From Microbacterium schleiferi (GTDB lineage Bacteria; Actinomycetota; Actinomycetes; Actinomycetales; Microbacteriaceae), in contig NZ_CP064760.1 in the NCBI RefSeq assembly GCF_015565955.1, positions 1,116,001 to 1,180,000 of the forward strand: a stretch of DNA of 64,000 nt. Reading direction: 5' to 3'. The stretch's first letter is position 1. Each line of letters opens with the position of its first letter. The translations under genes and the position numbers were made by a program. A model generated the notes under the pieces. The model was given only the letters and a program-made list of their open reading frames with translations. It made no database searches and had not been told where the DNA came from. Below are positions 27,137 through 36,791 of this stretch, in pieces.

Positions 27137-30100
27137 TCAGCCGTTCATGGAGTCGATCAGGTTCTGAAACTCCTCGTCGTCTTCTCGGACGTACCCGTTA
27201 CGCTCCCGGTAGATCGCCAGACGACGACCGAACCAGAGCGTCAGCACACCGGCGAGGCCGAACACTCCGGCGCCGATCCCGAGCGGCAGCATCCAATCCC
27301 CGCCACCGGTCAGCGCGAGGTTCGGCGGCAACTCCGGCGAGTCGGGCGTCACCACCACGGGTGTGACCGTCGTTGTCTCGTTCGGCGCCCCGCACACGCC
27401 ACGGTGCAGCACCGTGCCATCCACACTGTGGAGGGTTTCGATCCAGTAGTACGTGCCGGCCTTCTCGAACACGACCTCCTCCGAGATGTACTCGCCCGGC
27501 CCCGTCACGGGCTGCGCGGGTGAGGTGAACTCGAGCTCACCTGGCGTGCAGGTGGCGGTGTCGCCGTCCTGCCGGTAGGCCTCGAAGGTGAGCGTCGCCC
27601 CGACCGGGACCGTGCCGGTGACCGTCGCAACATCGTGCGCCGGGTCACCGAGGGTGACGGTCGCAACCGCCGTCGTGGTCACGATGACACCTGCGGGGTG
27701 TTCACCAACCACGGTGGTCTCACCCGGCGCCCCACACGCACCCGCGACGAGTACCGTGCCGTCGGCGTCGTAGAGGGTTTCAACCCAGTACACGTTGCCA
27801 GGTTCGGCGACGGTCGTGGTCGGTGACGTGTAGACGCCGGCCTGGGTGACCGGGATCGGGTCGGACTCGAAGGACGGCGTCTCACACACGGGCGCCGCAT
27901 CACCGGCCTGCGGGCCGTAGGCGCGGAAGGTGAGCGTGGCACCGTCGGGGATGGTGCCCTGCACGAGCGCGGTGTCACCGAACGGCTGACCCACGAGCGC
28001 CGCCCGGGTCGCCTGCGTGATCACCGTCACCGGCACCTCGACTTCCGGGGTTGGCGGGACGTAGAAGCGTTCCAGCACATCCGCTGGGGATGAGGAGTAC
28101 GGCTGTACCCGGTCATCACCGGCGAAGGTCGTGACGAGGACGTAGTAGCCGGCCTTCGTCGGGATGATCGCATCCTGATCGGTGTAGCCGAGCCGGTAGA
28201 CGCCGTTGCGTGCCGGGGTGGTGATCGTCGTCAACACCGGCGCATCCGACAGGTCGAGATCGTTGGTGAGCACGGCATCGTCGGCGAAGGGGCCGTAGAT
28301 GGTGTGCACGAGCTCGTCGACATCTGCGTCCCAGTACCCGTCGCCGGTGAACTCGCCGTGGTTCGCGGGGAAACCGGTGACGGTCACGGTGTCGAACGCG
28401 CGCCCGCCGTTGTGGACGTTGTACTCGCGCATCAGCGATGTCGTCGTCACCGGCCACCTGATCGATGTCGTCTCCACCGGGATGCCGTACTCATCTGCCC
28501 AGTCGGCGGCGAGGTAGTCGCTCACCCACTCGGGCTGAGAGGCCTTGCGTGCCCCCCACACCCAGGTCACGAACCCGCCCGTCGGCGCGGCCACGGACGG
28601 TGAGGTGTAGGTGCCGGGGCCGGTCGCGGTGACCGTCACCGTCCCGAGCGCCACCGCGTCTGCGGGTACGTCGCCGTCCTGGGCAGGTGGGAGCGTGCCG
28701 GGCACCTGATAGGCGGTGCCCTCGAAGATCACCGGGATGAACTGCCCGTCCGTCGTGAGCCAGGCGCCGTTGCTGCTGGTCACCTCGATCGTGTCCGTCA
28801 ACGCCTCGCCCGGCACCGCGAGATGCTGGTCCGCCTCCGACACGGCCTGCGGCTGGAACGGCACCACCGAAGTCTCCGTCACGCGGCCGAACCAGTCGGT
28901 GAACGAGTCCGAGAGATACTTGCCAGTCTCGCCCTGCGTGGTCTTGTCGATCTGCCAGACCCACGTGTAGAACCCTGACTCCGGGGCGGTGATCGTGCCG
29001 GGAGAGGCGTAGGAACCGGCACCGGTCAACGTCACCTCCTCAACACCGACGACCGGAGTGCCAGGTGGTGCGGTGTCTGCTTCGGCGGGCTGCTCGTCGA
29101 ACGGGCCGTAGAGGATTCCGGTTGCCGTGACGGGGACAGGGGTGCCGCCGACGGTGATCCAGGTGCCCTTGGTGACGGTCACCGTGAGCTGATCCACGAA
29201 CGCATCGCCCTCGGCGACGTAGCGGGAGGCGACCTGGGTGCCGATCTCGGGCTGGAAGTCCAACGGGATCTCCGGCGTCTCCGCGTGCGCGGAGATACCG
29301 GTAGAGGTCCCGGCGACGGCGGCGATGATCCGCTGCGAATCCGCAGTCGTATACAGGTCGACGGCGGCGCCGTACCCGGCGGCCGGTACGCTCATCGACG
29401 CCTCGATGCGGTAGGCGGCTGCACCATCCGCCGGGGTGCCCGTGATGCCGTACTGCCCGGCGCCCACCGTGCGCGATGCCCCGCCGCCGGCGAACACGCC
29501 GCCGGTGAGGGTCGCGGTGCCCTGCAACGACGACGGATGCGCGGCGACGGTGAGCGTCCCCGCGTACTGATCGGACATGGACAGGCTCAAGGAGAGGGAC
29601 GGGTCGGCGACTGCGTTCACGGACGCTTCCTGCCGCATGACGGCGAGGTTGGCGAGGATCGTGCCCCGCACCCCGGCGGGTGCGCGGGCGACGTAGTAGT
29701 CATCGCCGGACATGCCGTGGCTGTTGTAGACGCCGGGATCGGCGACCGACCACACGTAGAGCGCGACGGCCGCGGTGAGGTTCGGATCGCCCGACTGCCC
29801 CACCGGTCCAGCACGTAGTTCAGCTCCGCGAGCTGCTGCCGTGACAGCTCGTCCAGCGAGGTCACCGTCTGCGGGTCCGAGGTCTGCCCGAACGGGGCGT
29901 TCGCACCGAGGTCGATGCAGTACGCCTGCCGCCCGTCGACGTCGGTGCTGTACGCGCCGAGGAACCCCAGCCCCTCGTCGTAGCCGACCCCGTGACTGCC
30001 CGCGTGCGCCGGGGAGGTGCTGAGTATGACGGAGCCGGCCGCGACGAGGAGCATCACCATCAGCGAGGCCATCCAGTGCCGCAAGGCCCCTGGCGGGCGC

Positions 30101-30138
30101 GTCCAGATCGGGGGCGGGGAATCGGTCGACACAGACAT
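27137..30138 (-). CDS. large secreted surface protein with sortase-type anchor (one frame break)
   Basis: About 1000 residues. An N-terminal signal peptide (MASLMVMLLVAAGSVILSTS, then AHAG) is followed by a domain with AYCIDLGANAPFGQ. After that come several beta-sandwich modules; two near the C-terminus are clear repeats (YWVETLYDADGTVLVAGACG and YYWIETLHSVDGTVLHRGVC). It ends with LALTGGG, a hydrophobic helix and Arg-Arg, an LAxTG-type signal expected for class E sortases. The tail after the helix is unusually long and acidic. The frame breaks at a GGGG run near 29806 and one G restores it. It is probably an adhesin for donor-recipient contact, but that is inferred. Confidence 0.8.
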
Positions 30139-30538
30139 GGGCGGTCCTCCTGGCTTTCAGCGGATGGACAGCCGTGGAGCCGTCCAGCCAGCAGGTGCGC
30201 CCGCCCTCTCCCGCCTGGGCGTTTCCCGAACCCGGTCGGAGGTTCAGGACTCGAGCGCATTCGGGACGTGCGTCCCGAATGCCGTGCGTTCTTCCGTTCG
30301 CGTGGTTGCTGTTGCTGCCACGAACGCTAGGTGCGCCGGGATGGCAGCATGCGGAGGCTCAGAGCAGGTTGATCGAGATATTCGCAATGGAGTTGCTGAT
30401 TTCGTGATATCGGTGCGGGATGAGTTCCCGCTCGCAGGTTTTCGCGAGACGGAATGTCTGTCATCTCTGACCCTGCGGCATCCCGGGGGTCCGGGGGTGT
30501 GCATGCGATCGGGAGGACGTTCAGCGGCCCGAGGGGGA
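30139..30538. other. intergenic region between surface-protein and metal ATPase genes
   Basis: 400 bases with no convincing gene. It contains one GYGCACCTG site (30192-30200) and a perfect 26-bp palindrome at 30257-30282 (arms GCATTCGGGACG and its complement, two central bases). The A/T content rises between 30360 and 30420, where the promoter of the surface-protein gene may lie. The palindrome could be an operator or the terminator of the metal operon. Confidence 0.6.
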
Positions 30539-32599
30539 TCAAGCCGATGCCGTCAGGAGGGCGGCGGAGCGTCGGGCGGCGCGGATGCCGTTGAGGATGA
30601 CGACGACCTCCGCGACCTCGTGCACCAGGACTACCCCGGCTAGTCCGAGGACGCCGAACAGGGCCAGGGGCAGCAGCACGATGATGATCGCCAGGGACAG
30701 GCCGATGTTCCCGGTCATGATGCGCCGGCCGCGGCGGGCGTGGAGCAGGGCTTTCGGGATGAGGCGCAGGTCGGTGCCGGTGAAGGCGACGGAGGCGGAC
30801 TCGATCGCGGCGTCGGAGCCGGTGACGCCCATCGCGATCCCGACGTCGGCGGCGGCGAGAGCGGGCGCGTCGTTGATGCCGTCGCCGATCATTGCAGTGC
30901 GGCGGGTCTGGCGGGAGGCTTCGATCGCGGACGCCTTGTCGGCAGGCAACAGCTCGGCCCGGACCTCGATGATGCCGGCCTGGGCGGCGAGAGCGCGGGC
31001 GGTGCGCTCGTTATCGCCGGTGAGCATGACCGTCTCAATGCCCGCGGCGTGCAGATCGCGGACAGCTTCGGCGGCCTCGGGACGCAGCTCGTCGCGGATA
31101 CCGATGATGCCCGCGACCTGCCCGGCGGTCTCGACCACAGCGACGGTCATGCCCTGCTCCTCCAACGGGGCCGCCTGCTCGCGAAGGCCCGCGGGGTCGA
31201 TCCATCGGGGCGACCCGACCCGCACCAGTTCGGTGCCGTGCCAGCCGCTGATGCCCTGCCCGGAGTGCTCCGTCACCTCGGTGACCGTCGCGGGGCGGGG
31301 AGCGGCGGTGAGGATCGCGGTGGCGAGGGGGTGGGTGCTGTGCTGCTCGAGCCCTGCCGCGATGGCGAGCACTGTGTCACGGTCACAGCCGGGGGCGGTG
31401 TGGACGGCGACGACCTCGGGGCGGCCACGGGTGAGGGTGCCGGTCTTGTCGAGTGCGACTGTTTGGACGGCGCCGAGCTGTTCGAAGGCGTGGCCGGACT
31501 TGATGATGACGCCGAAGCGGCTGGCCGCGCCGATCGCGGAGATCACCGTGACCGGCACCGCGATCGCCAGCGCGCACGGGGATGCGGCGACCAGCACGAC
31601 CAGCGCCCGCTCGGTCCACAGGGCCGGGTCGCCGACGATGAACCCGAACACGACGATGACGGCGGCGAGGATCAAGATCGCCGGGACCAGGGGGCGGGCG
31701 ATCCGGTCGGCCAGACGGGCGCGCTCGCCCTTGCGAGCGTTGGCCTGCTCAACGAGCGTGACGATCGTGGTCAGCGAGTTGTCGCGTCCATCCGCGGTCG
31801 CCTCGATCTGCAATGCCCCGGTTCCGTTGATCGACCCGGCAGGCACCGCAACACCCGGGCCGACCTCGACGGGGATCGACTCGCCGGTGATCGCGGACGT
31901 GTCGATGCTGCTACGGCCCGAGACGACCACGCCGTCGGTAGCGACACGCTCACCGGGCTTGACGACGAGGATGTCGAATTCCTGGATGTCCGCGGCCGGG
32001 ATGGTTGTCTCCCCGGACAGGCGGGAGACGGTCGCGGTCTCGGGGATGAGGGCCAGCAGCGCGCGGAGGCCCCCGCGGGCGCGGTCCATCGCCCGGTCCT
32101 CCAGCGCCTCCGCGATCGAGAACAGGAACGCCAGAGCGGCGGCCTCGCCCACATGCCCGAGCAGCACCGCCCCGACCGCGGCGATCGTCATCAGCAGCCC
32201 GACACCCAACCTGCCGCGCAGCAGACGGCGGATCGCGCCGGGCACGAACGTCCACGCCCCCGCGAGCAGACCCACCGCCCACACGACCGTCGGAGCGACC
32301 GGAACCCCCGCCCATTCCAGGACCCATCCGGCCAGCAGCAGCACCCCGGAGGCCAGCGGCAACAGCATCCCCGGATCGCGCCACCACGAAGCGGTGTCCT
32401 CGCCGCCGTGGCCGTGGCCGTGATCGTGCTCGTCATCGTGATCGTGGCCGTCGTGCCCGTGGTCGTCGTGCTCGTGCTCTTGACGCCCGTGAGCATCAGA
32501 GCCAGGCACGGTCGTGTCGGCGGGAAGGGGCGGGCGGCGGGTGAGGGTGATCGGGGTGCGCTCGAAGCCCTCGTCGGGGCCGCAGCACTCCCGGCTCAC
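30539..32599 (-). CDS. heavy-metal P1B-type ATPase with SPC motif and His-rich N-terminus
   Basis: A 686-residue metal-exporting ATPase. A His/Asp-rich N-terminus (HEHDDHGHDGHDHDDEHDHG) probably binds metal. Then come TGES (actuator), the membrane metal motif SPCALAIAVP, phosphorylation site DKTGTLTRG, HSTHPLA and GDGINDAPALAAADVGIAMG. The last helix has HEVAEVVVILNGIR. SPC rather than CPC and this HE motif set it apart from classic CadA. Its GTG start overlaps the upstream CmtR-like gene by 4 bases, which suggests Cd, Pb, Zn or Co as substrate. The exact ion cannot be read from sequence. Confidence 0.88.
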   Translation of the reverse strand: MSRECCGPDEGFERTPITLTRRPPLPADTTVPGSDAHGRQEHEHDDHGHDGHDHDDEHDHGHGHGGEDTASWWRDPGMLLPLASGVLLLAGWVLEWAGVPVAPTVVWAVGLLAGAWTFVPGAIRRLLRGRLGVGLLMTIAAVGAVLLGHVGEAAALAFLFSIAEALEDRAMDRARGGLRALLALIPETATVSRLSGETTIPAADIQEFDILVVKPGERVATDGVVVSGRSSIDTSAITGESIPVEVGPGVAVPAGSINGTGALQIEATADGRDNSLTTIVTLVEQANARKGERARLADRIARPLVPAILILAAVIVVFGFIVGDPALWTERALVVLVAASPCALAIAVPVTVISAIGAASRFGVIIKSGHAFEQLGAVQTVALDKTGTLTRGRPEVVAVHTAPGCDRDTVLAIAAGLEQHSTHPLATAILTAAPRPATVTEVTEHSGQGISGWHGTELVRVGSPRWIDPAGLREQAAPLEEQGMTVAVVETAGQVAGIIGIRDELRPEAAEAVRDLHAAGIETVMLTGDNERTARALAAQAGIIEVRAELLPADKASAIEASRQTRRTAMIGDGINDAPALAAADVGIAMGVTGSDAAIESASVAFTGTDLRLIPKALLHARRGRRIMTGNIGLSLAIIIVLLPLALFGVLGLAGVVLVHEVAEVVVILNGIRAARRSAALLTASA

Positions 32600-32955
32600 G
32601 CCTGAGCCCCCGGCCCGCAGCACAGCGGCACGTCGCAGTGCTCGTCCTGGCAGTCGTAGCCGTCGTCTACCGCGAGCACGACATCCATCAACGCGGTCAG
32701 CGCCCTCGTCAGATGCGGGTCAGCGATCTCATACCGCGTCTGCCGACCCTCCGGGGTCGCCACGACGATCCCGCAGCCGCGCAGGCACGACAGATGGTTC
32801 GACACGTTCGTGCGCGTCAACCCCAGATCGCGCGAGAGCTGCGCCGGATACCCCGGCGCGGACAGCAGAGACAACAGGATGCGAGAGCGGGTCGGGTCAG
32901 CCATCGCCCGGCCGAGCCGGTTCATCACGTCAACCCGCGGAGCAACAGTCAGCAT
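32596..32955 (-). CDS. CmtR-like metal-sensing ArsR-family repressor
   Basis: A 119-residue winged-helix repressor. DPTRSRILLSLLS and LTRTNVSNHLSCLRGCGIVV match mycobacterial CmtR, including the two cysteines of LSCLRGCG that bind Cd/Pb in CmtR. The C-terminal tail has four more cysteines (DCQDEHCDVPLCC), supplying the third ligand and possibly more. It is co-translated with the ATPase and divergent from the BASS/ACR3 gene, with a 53-base shared promoter region. It should release DNA when metal binds. Confidence 0.88.
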   Translation of the reverse strand: MLTVAPRVDVMNRLGRAMADPTRSRILLSLLSAPGYPAQLSRDLGLTRTNVSNHLSCLRGCGIVVATPEGRQTRYEIADPHLTRALTALMDVVLAVDDGYDCQDEHCDVPLCCGPGAQA

Positions 32956-33008
32956 GTAATGACCATACAGCGAACGGTGACCTATCGGAAGCCTGGGAGA
33001 ATCGACCC

Positions 33009-33968
33009 ATGCGGACGACGGTCGAGTGGATGGAGCGATACCAGGTTCCCCTCTACCTCGCCGCCCTTGCCCTCGGTGCCAGCGTCGGGCTGCTGATCCC
33101 GCCCGTCGCGCATCCGGCCGAGCTCGCGATCAACCCGGTGCTCGCGCTGCTGCTCTACGCGACCTTCCTCGGCGTCCCGTTCTCGAAGATCGGCCAGGCA
33201 TTCCGCGACGCGCGATTCCTCGCCACGGTCATGGTGGTGAACTTCCTCGTCGTGCCGGTCGTGGTCTGGCTGCTGTCGCGGATCGTCGCCCACAACCAAG
33301 TGCTCCTCGTCGGGGTGCTGTTCGTGCTGCTCACGCCGTGCGTGGACTACGTCATCGTGTTCACCGGCATCGCCGGCGGTGCGAAAGACCGGCTGCTCGC
33401 GGCAGCCCCGCTGCTGATGCTCGCGCAGATGCTCCTGCTCCCGTTCTACCTCTGGGCGTTCGTCGGAGCCGAGTTCGTCGCCACCATCGACCTCGCCCCC
33501 TTCATCGAGGCGTTCGGGCTGCTCATCGTCCTGCCCCTGGCCGCTGCCGGCCTCACCCAGCTCGCCGCCACCCGCACCCGCTGGGGCCACCGCGTCCAGG
33601 AAGCCGTGCTGGGGGCGATGGTGCCGCTGATGATGCTCACCCTCGCCGTCGTCGTAGCCTCTCAGATCGCTGGGGTCGGACAGCAGCTTGGCGCCCTCCT
33701 GCTTGCCATCCCCGTCTACGTCCTGTTCGCCGCAATCATGGTCCCGATCGGCGCCGGATTCGCCAAGATCGCGCGACTGGACGTGCCCGCCCGCAGGGCG
33801 ATCGTTTTCAGCGGCGCAACCCGCAACTCCCTCGTCGTCCTCCCGCTCGTCCTCGCCCTGCCTGCGGCATTCGACCTCGCCCCGCTCGTGGTGGTCACAC
33901 AGACCCTCGTCGAGCTCATCGTCATGGTGATCTTCGTCCGCCTCATCCCACGCCTGATTCCCAACTGA
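33009..33968 (+). CDS. BASS/ACR3-type arsenical or organic-anion permease
   Basis: A 319-residue protein with about ten membrane helices, starting MRTTVEWMERYQVPLYLAAL. The fold and spacing fit the bile-acid:sodium symporter superfamily, which includes the arsenite exporter ACR3. The segment VLLTPCVDYVIVFTGIAGG contains a membrane Cys comparable to the essential Cys of ACR3. It is divergent from the cmtR-like gene and probably shares its control. No arsC or arsenic-type ArsR is adjacent, so an arsenic role is only likely, not shown. Confidence 0.75.
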   Translation: MRTTVEWMERYQVPLYLAALALGASVGLLIPPVAHPAELAINPVLALLLYATFLGVPFSKIGQAFRDARFLATVMVVNFLVVPVVVWLLSRIVAHNQVLLVGVLFVLLTPCVDYVIVFTGIAGGAKDRLLAAAPLLMLAQMLLLPFYLWAFVGAEFVATIDLAPFIEAFGLLIVLPLAAAGLTQLAATRTRWGHRVQEAVLGAMVPLMMLTLAVVVASQIAGVGQQLGALLLAIPVYVLFAAIMVPIGAGFAKIARLDVPARRAIVFSGATRNSLVVLPLVLALPAAFDLAPLVVVTQTLVELIVMVIFVRLIPRLIPN

Positions 33969-34077
33969 GCCGCGGAAGCCGTCCAGGCGTGACGCCCGGA
34001 ACTCACGACCTCACACATCCTGAGACGGCACCTCAACACGCAAGTTCCCCACCTACTCGCCTTCACGATTCATGAAC

Positions 34078-35570
34078 TCACGGGAGTTCTGCGTTCATGC
34101 GGCCGGTGGTGTCGAACGCGGCGAGCTCGGCGGGGTGGAGCTGGTGCTGGACGACGAAGGAGCGGTCCTTGATCCGCCAGAGCCCCTGCCCGGTGCCGAG
34201 CGACGACAGAAGGCGCTGCTCGGTACCGGTCAGCCCGAGCGCGAGAGCGGTGGAACCGAGCTGATCGGCTTCCTGCCGGTAGACGATCCGCGTTTCGGCA
34301 TTCGCCAGCAGCGACGAGGCGAGCGCCCGCATCGCGGAGCCCTGATCGCCCACATTGTCGAGGTCGGAAAGCTTGTGGAAGATGAGCATGTTGGCGATCC
34401 CGAAATGGCGGGCGAGTCGCCACTGGGCGTCCATCCGCCGCAGCAGCGACGGGTAGGCCATCAGCCGCCACGCTTCGTCGTAGACCACCCACCGCTGCCC
34501 GCCGGCCGGGTCCGAGAGGGCCGCTTCCATCCAGGCGGAGGAGCAGGTCATCAGCACGGACAGCAGCGTGGAGTTCTCCGCGACACGGGACAGGTCGAGG
34601 GACACCATCGGCAAGGACGGATCGAAGCGCACCGTGCTCGGGCCGTCGAACAAGCCCTGCAAGTCGCCGGCCGCCAGCCGGCGCAGCGCGTGGCCGACCA
34701 GCCGCCCGTCCTCGGCAAGCCGGCCGTCCGGGTCATCGGCGGGGTTCGGGGCGAGCACGCGGTCGACGACCATCGGCAGGATCGGCACCTCCGCGCTCCG
34801 CACGGCATCCCGCAGAGCGAGGTCGATGGCGGTGTGCTCCAACGGCGAGAGAGTCCGGTCCAGCACGGTCTCCGCGAGCGCGCCGATCAGGTCGCGGCGG
34901 CGGGACGCGACCTGCGTGGCCCACTCGATGTCGGAGACGGACGAGGGGCGGTGGCCTTCATCGAGCGGGTTGAGGCGGTTGCGCAGCCCGTGGCCGAGGA
35001 TGATCGCCCGGCCGCCGACCGCCTCCGCGACGGCGGTGTGCTCGCCTTTCGGGTCGCCGGGGACGTAGACGCGGCGGCCGAACGGCAGGGAGCGGGTGTA
35101 GAGGGACTTCGCAAGGCTCGACTTGCCGGAACCGACGATCCCGGCGAGCACGACGTTGGGGGCGGTGATGAGGCCGCGCTGGTAGAGCACCCACGGGTCG
35201 TAGACGAAGCTGCCGCCGGAGTAGAGGTCCTGGCCGACGAACACCCCCGCGCTGCCGAGGCCCCCTTCGGCGAGGAACGGGTACTGGCCGGCGAGGGTCG
35301 CGGAGGTGTCCTGGTGCTTGGGGAGCCGGAACCGGCCCGGCGTGCGCAGCGCCGCTGCCCCCGGCTCGCCGCTCGGGGCAGGTAGGTCGTCGCACGGCGC
35401 TCGGCCTGCTCGGCGTCCCACTTCGCCTTCGCGTCGGCCTTGCGGCTCGCGCGCGCGTCGGCCTCGACCTGGGCGGCGGCCTTCTGTCGTGCCTTGCGGT
35501 GCCGGCGCTGCTCGCCTTCCGGGCCGACGAGCACGCTGGTGTGCAGCCGGTCCTCGTCCTGGCCGGTCAC
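34078..35570 (-). CDS. VirB4/TraC-family conjugation ATPase (one frame break)
   Basis: This is the secretion-system motor. The GTG at 35570 (VTGQDEDRLHTSVLVGPEGE) overlaps the upstream stop. After a charged N-terminus come PNVVLAGIVGSGKSSLAKSL (Walker A), RVYVPGDPKGEHTAVAE and RWVVYDEAWRLM (Walker B). The frame breaks at a CCCC run near 35378, and one added C gives 497 residues. This is shorter than full VirB4 because only the ATPase half is present. The separate SCO6880-like protein two genes upstream may supply membrane-anchoring functions. Confidence 0.88.
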
Positions 35571-36742
35571 AGGGCGACGCCCCGGCCGGGTGAGGCCGTG
35601 CGCGGGGCACGGGCGTACCAGTCGGTCGTCTCCGGCTGGGACGCGGAAGCGGCCCGGCGCTCGGCGCGGCGCGCGGCGGGCGCGGGCGTGTCGATGCCGA
35701 GGAGTTCCGGGTCGGGCACGGCGTCGTACTCGCGCAGCAGGGAGACGCGCCCGAGGAACGGGCTGTAGGTGAGCGTGTAGACGTCCTTGGTCGCCGCGCG
35801 GTCCAGCGCCCCGCGCGGTGGGTTGTCGTAGACGTACCCGTTGGCGAGGGCGTCGCGCACGGTGTCCTCCCCGTGGTCGTACCCGGCCAGGTGCTCGATC
35901 GCGGCGTCCGTGCCGGAGGCGTGGATCAGGTCGAGCATCCTGTCGCCCTCGCCGCCGTCGAGGAACACGACGCTGATCCACCGCCGCCCCGCGGCAGGCT
36001 CCGCGGCGTCCGGGGCATCCGGGGGCTGGGGGCCGGGTTCGGCCAGCTCGCTCAGCGCGTCGGCGTTCACCCGCGCGGCCTCGGCGATGCGCTCCGGGAA
36101 CAGGCCCGCGTTCTCCGGGCTCGTGCCGGGGTTGTCGATCGCGTACTGCCGCGCCTCGCCCGCTGCGGAGAGGAACCCGGCGAGCTCTCGCACCGCCCGC
36201 TCCGGGGCGACCGGGGCTCCGGCGCCGGTGAACAGGTCCCGGCCCTCCACGGCCTCCCCGGTCGCGGCGTCCTCGATGCGGTAGGCGTAGCGCTGATGCT
36301 CACCCAGGGGCGTGTCCGCCCACACGGTCAGCGTGAGCTGCCCCGCCCGTGCGGTGGTGCGCTCGGGTCCGCTTCCACCGGGGTCCGGCGGGGCCTTGGG
36401 ATGCCAGGCGATCCGGCCGGAGTGCTGGGAGGCGGTGTCCAGGCGGAACTCCACCGTGTCCAGGACGGTGCCGGCCTCGCGCAGCATGTCTGCTGCCGCG
36501 TAGGCGAACGCGCGACCGATCAGCGGATCGCCCTCGTCGGTGCGGGCCTGGCCGCTGGCGGCGACGTGCGTTTCCGCGAGCTGGCCGAGCACCTGCCGCA
36601 GCGACCGGACGCCGGCCAGCAGCTCACCGATCACCGCGTAGGTGTCGGCGGGGTCATCGAAGGCGCGGCTCGCGTGCGCGAGGCCGCGCAGCGCGGCGGA
36701 CGCCTCGGCGGCATCCTTCATCGGGTCATCGAAGGTCGGCAT
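35567..36742 (-). CDS. hypothetical conjugation-module protein
   Basis: A 391-residue soluble protein from the ATG at 36742 (MPTFDDPMKDAAEASAALRG) with GAGGAG upstream. The N-terminal 100 residues look helical. The middle contains an antirestriction-like or phage-like mixed fold (VWADTPLGEHQRYAYRIEDA). The C-terminal part has ISVVFLDGGEGDRMLDLIHA and VYTLTYSPFLGRVSLLREYD. I do not recognise a family. It is coupled (GTGA) to virB4 and has a GYGCACCTG site 36 bases upstream. A role in assembly or relaxosome function is possible but unsupported. Confidence 0.7.
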   Translation of the reverse strand: MPTFDDPMKDAAEASAALRGLAHASRAFDDPADTYAVIGELLAGVRSLRQVLGQLAETHVAASGQARTDEGDPLIGRAFAYAAADMLREAGTVLDTVEFRLDTASQHSGRIAWHPKAPPDPGGSGPERTTARAGQLTLTVWADTPLGEHQRYAYRIEDAATGEAVEGRDLFTGAGAPVAPERAVRELAGFLSAAGEARQYAIDNPGTSPENAGLFPERIAEAARVNADALSELAEPGPQPPDAPDAAEPAAGRRWISVVFLDGGEGDRMLDLIHASGTDAAIEHLAGYDHGEDTVRDALANGYVYDNPPRGALDRAATKDVYTLTYSPFLGRVSLLREYDAVPDPELLGIDTPAPAARRAERRAASASQPETTDWYARAPRTASPGRGVAL

Positions 36743-36791
36743 GATCGGCTCCTCACAGGTCGGGTCGGTGGTGCTCGGCAGGTGCGCCGGG

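Noticed and set aside
30585..32605. Two plus-strand frames of over 600 residues opposite the metal ATPase
   Set aside because: They are complementary to an ATPase with every catalytic motif in place, and both are shadows.
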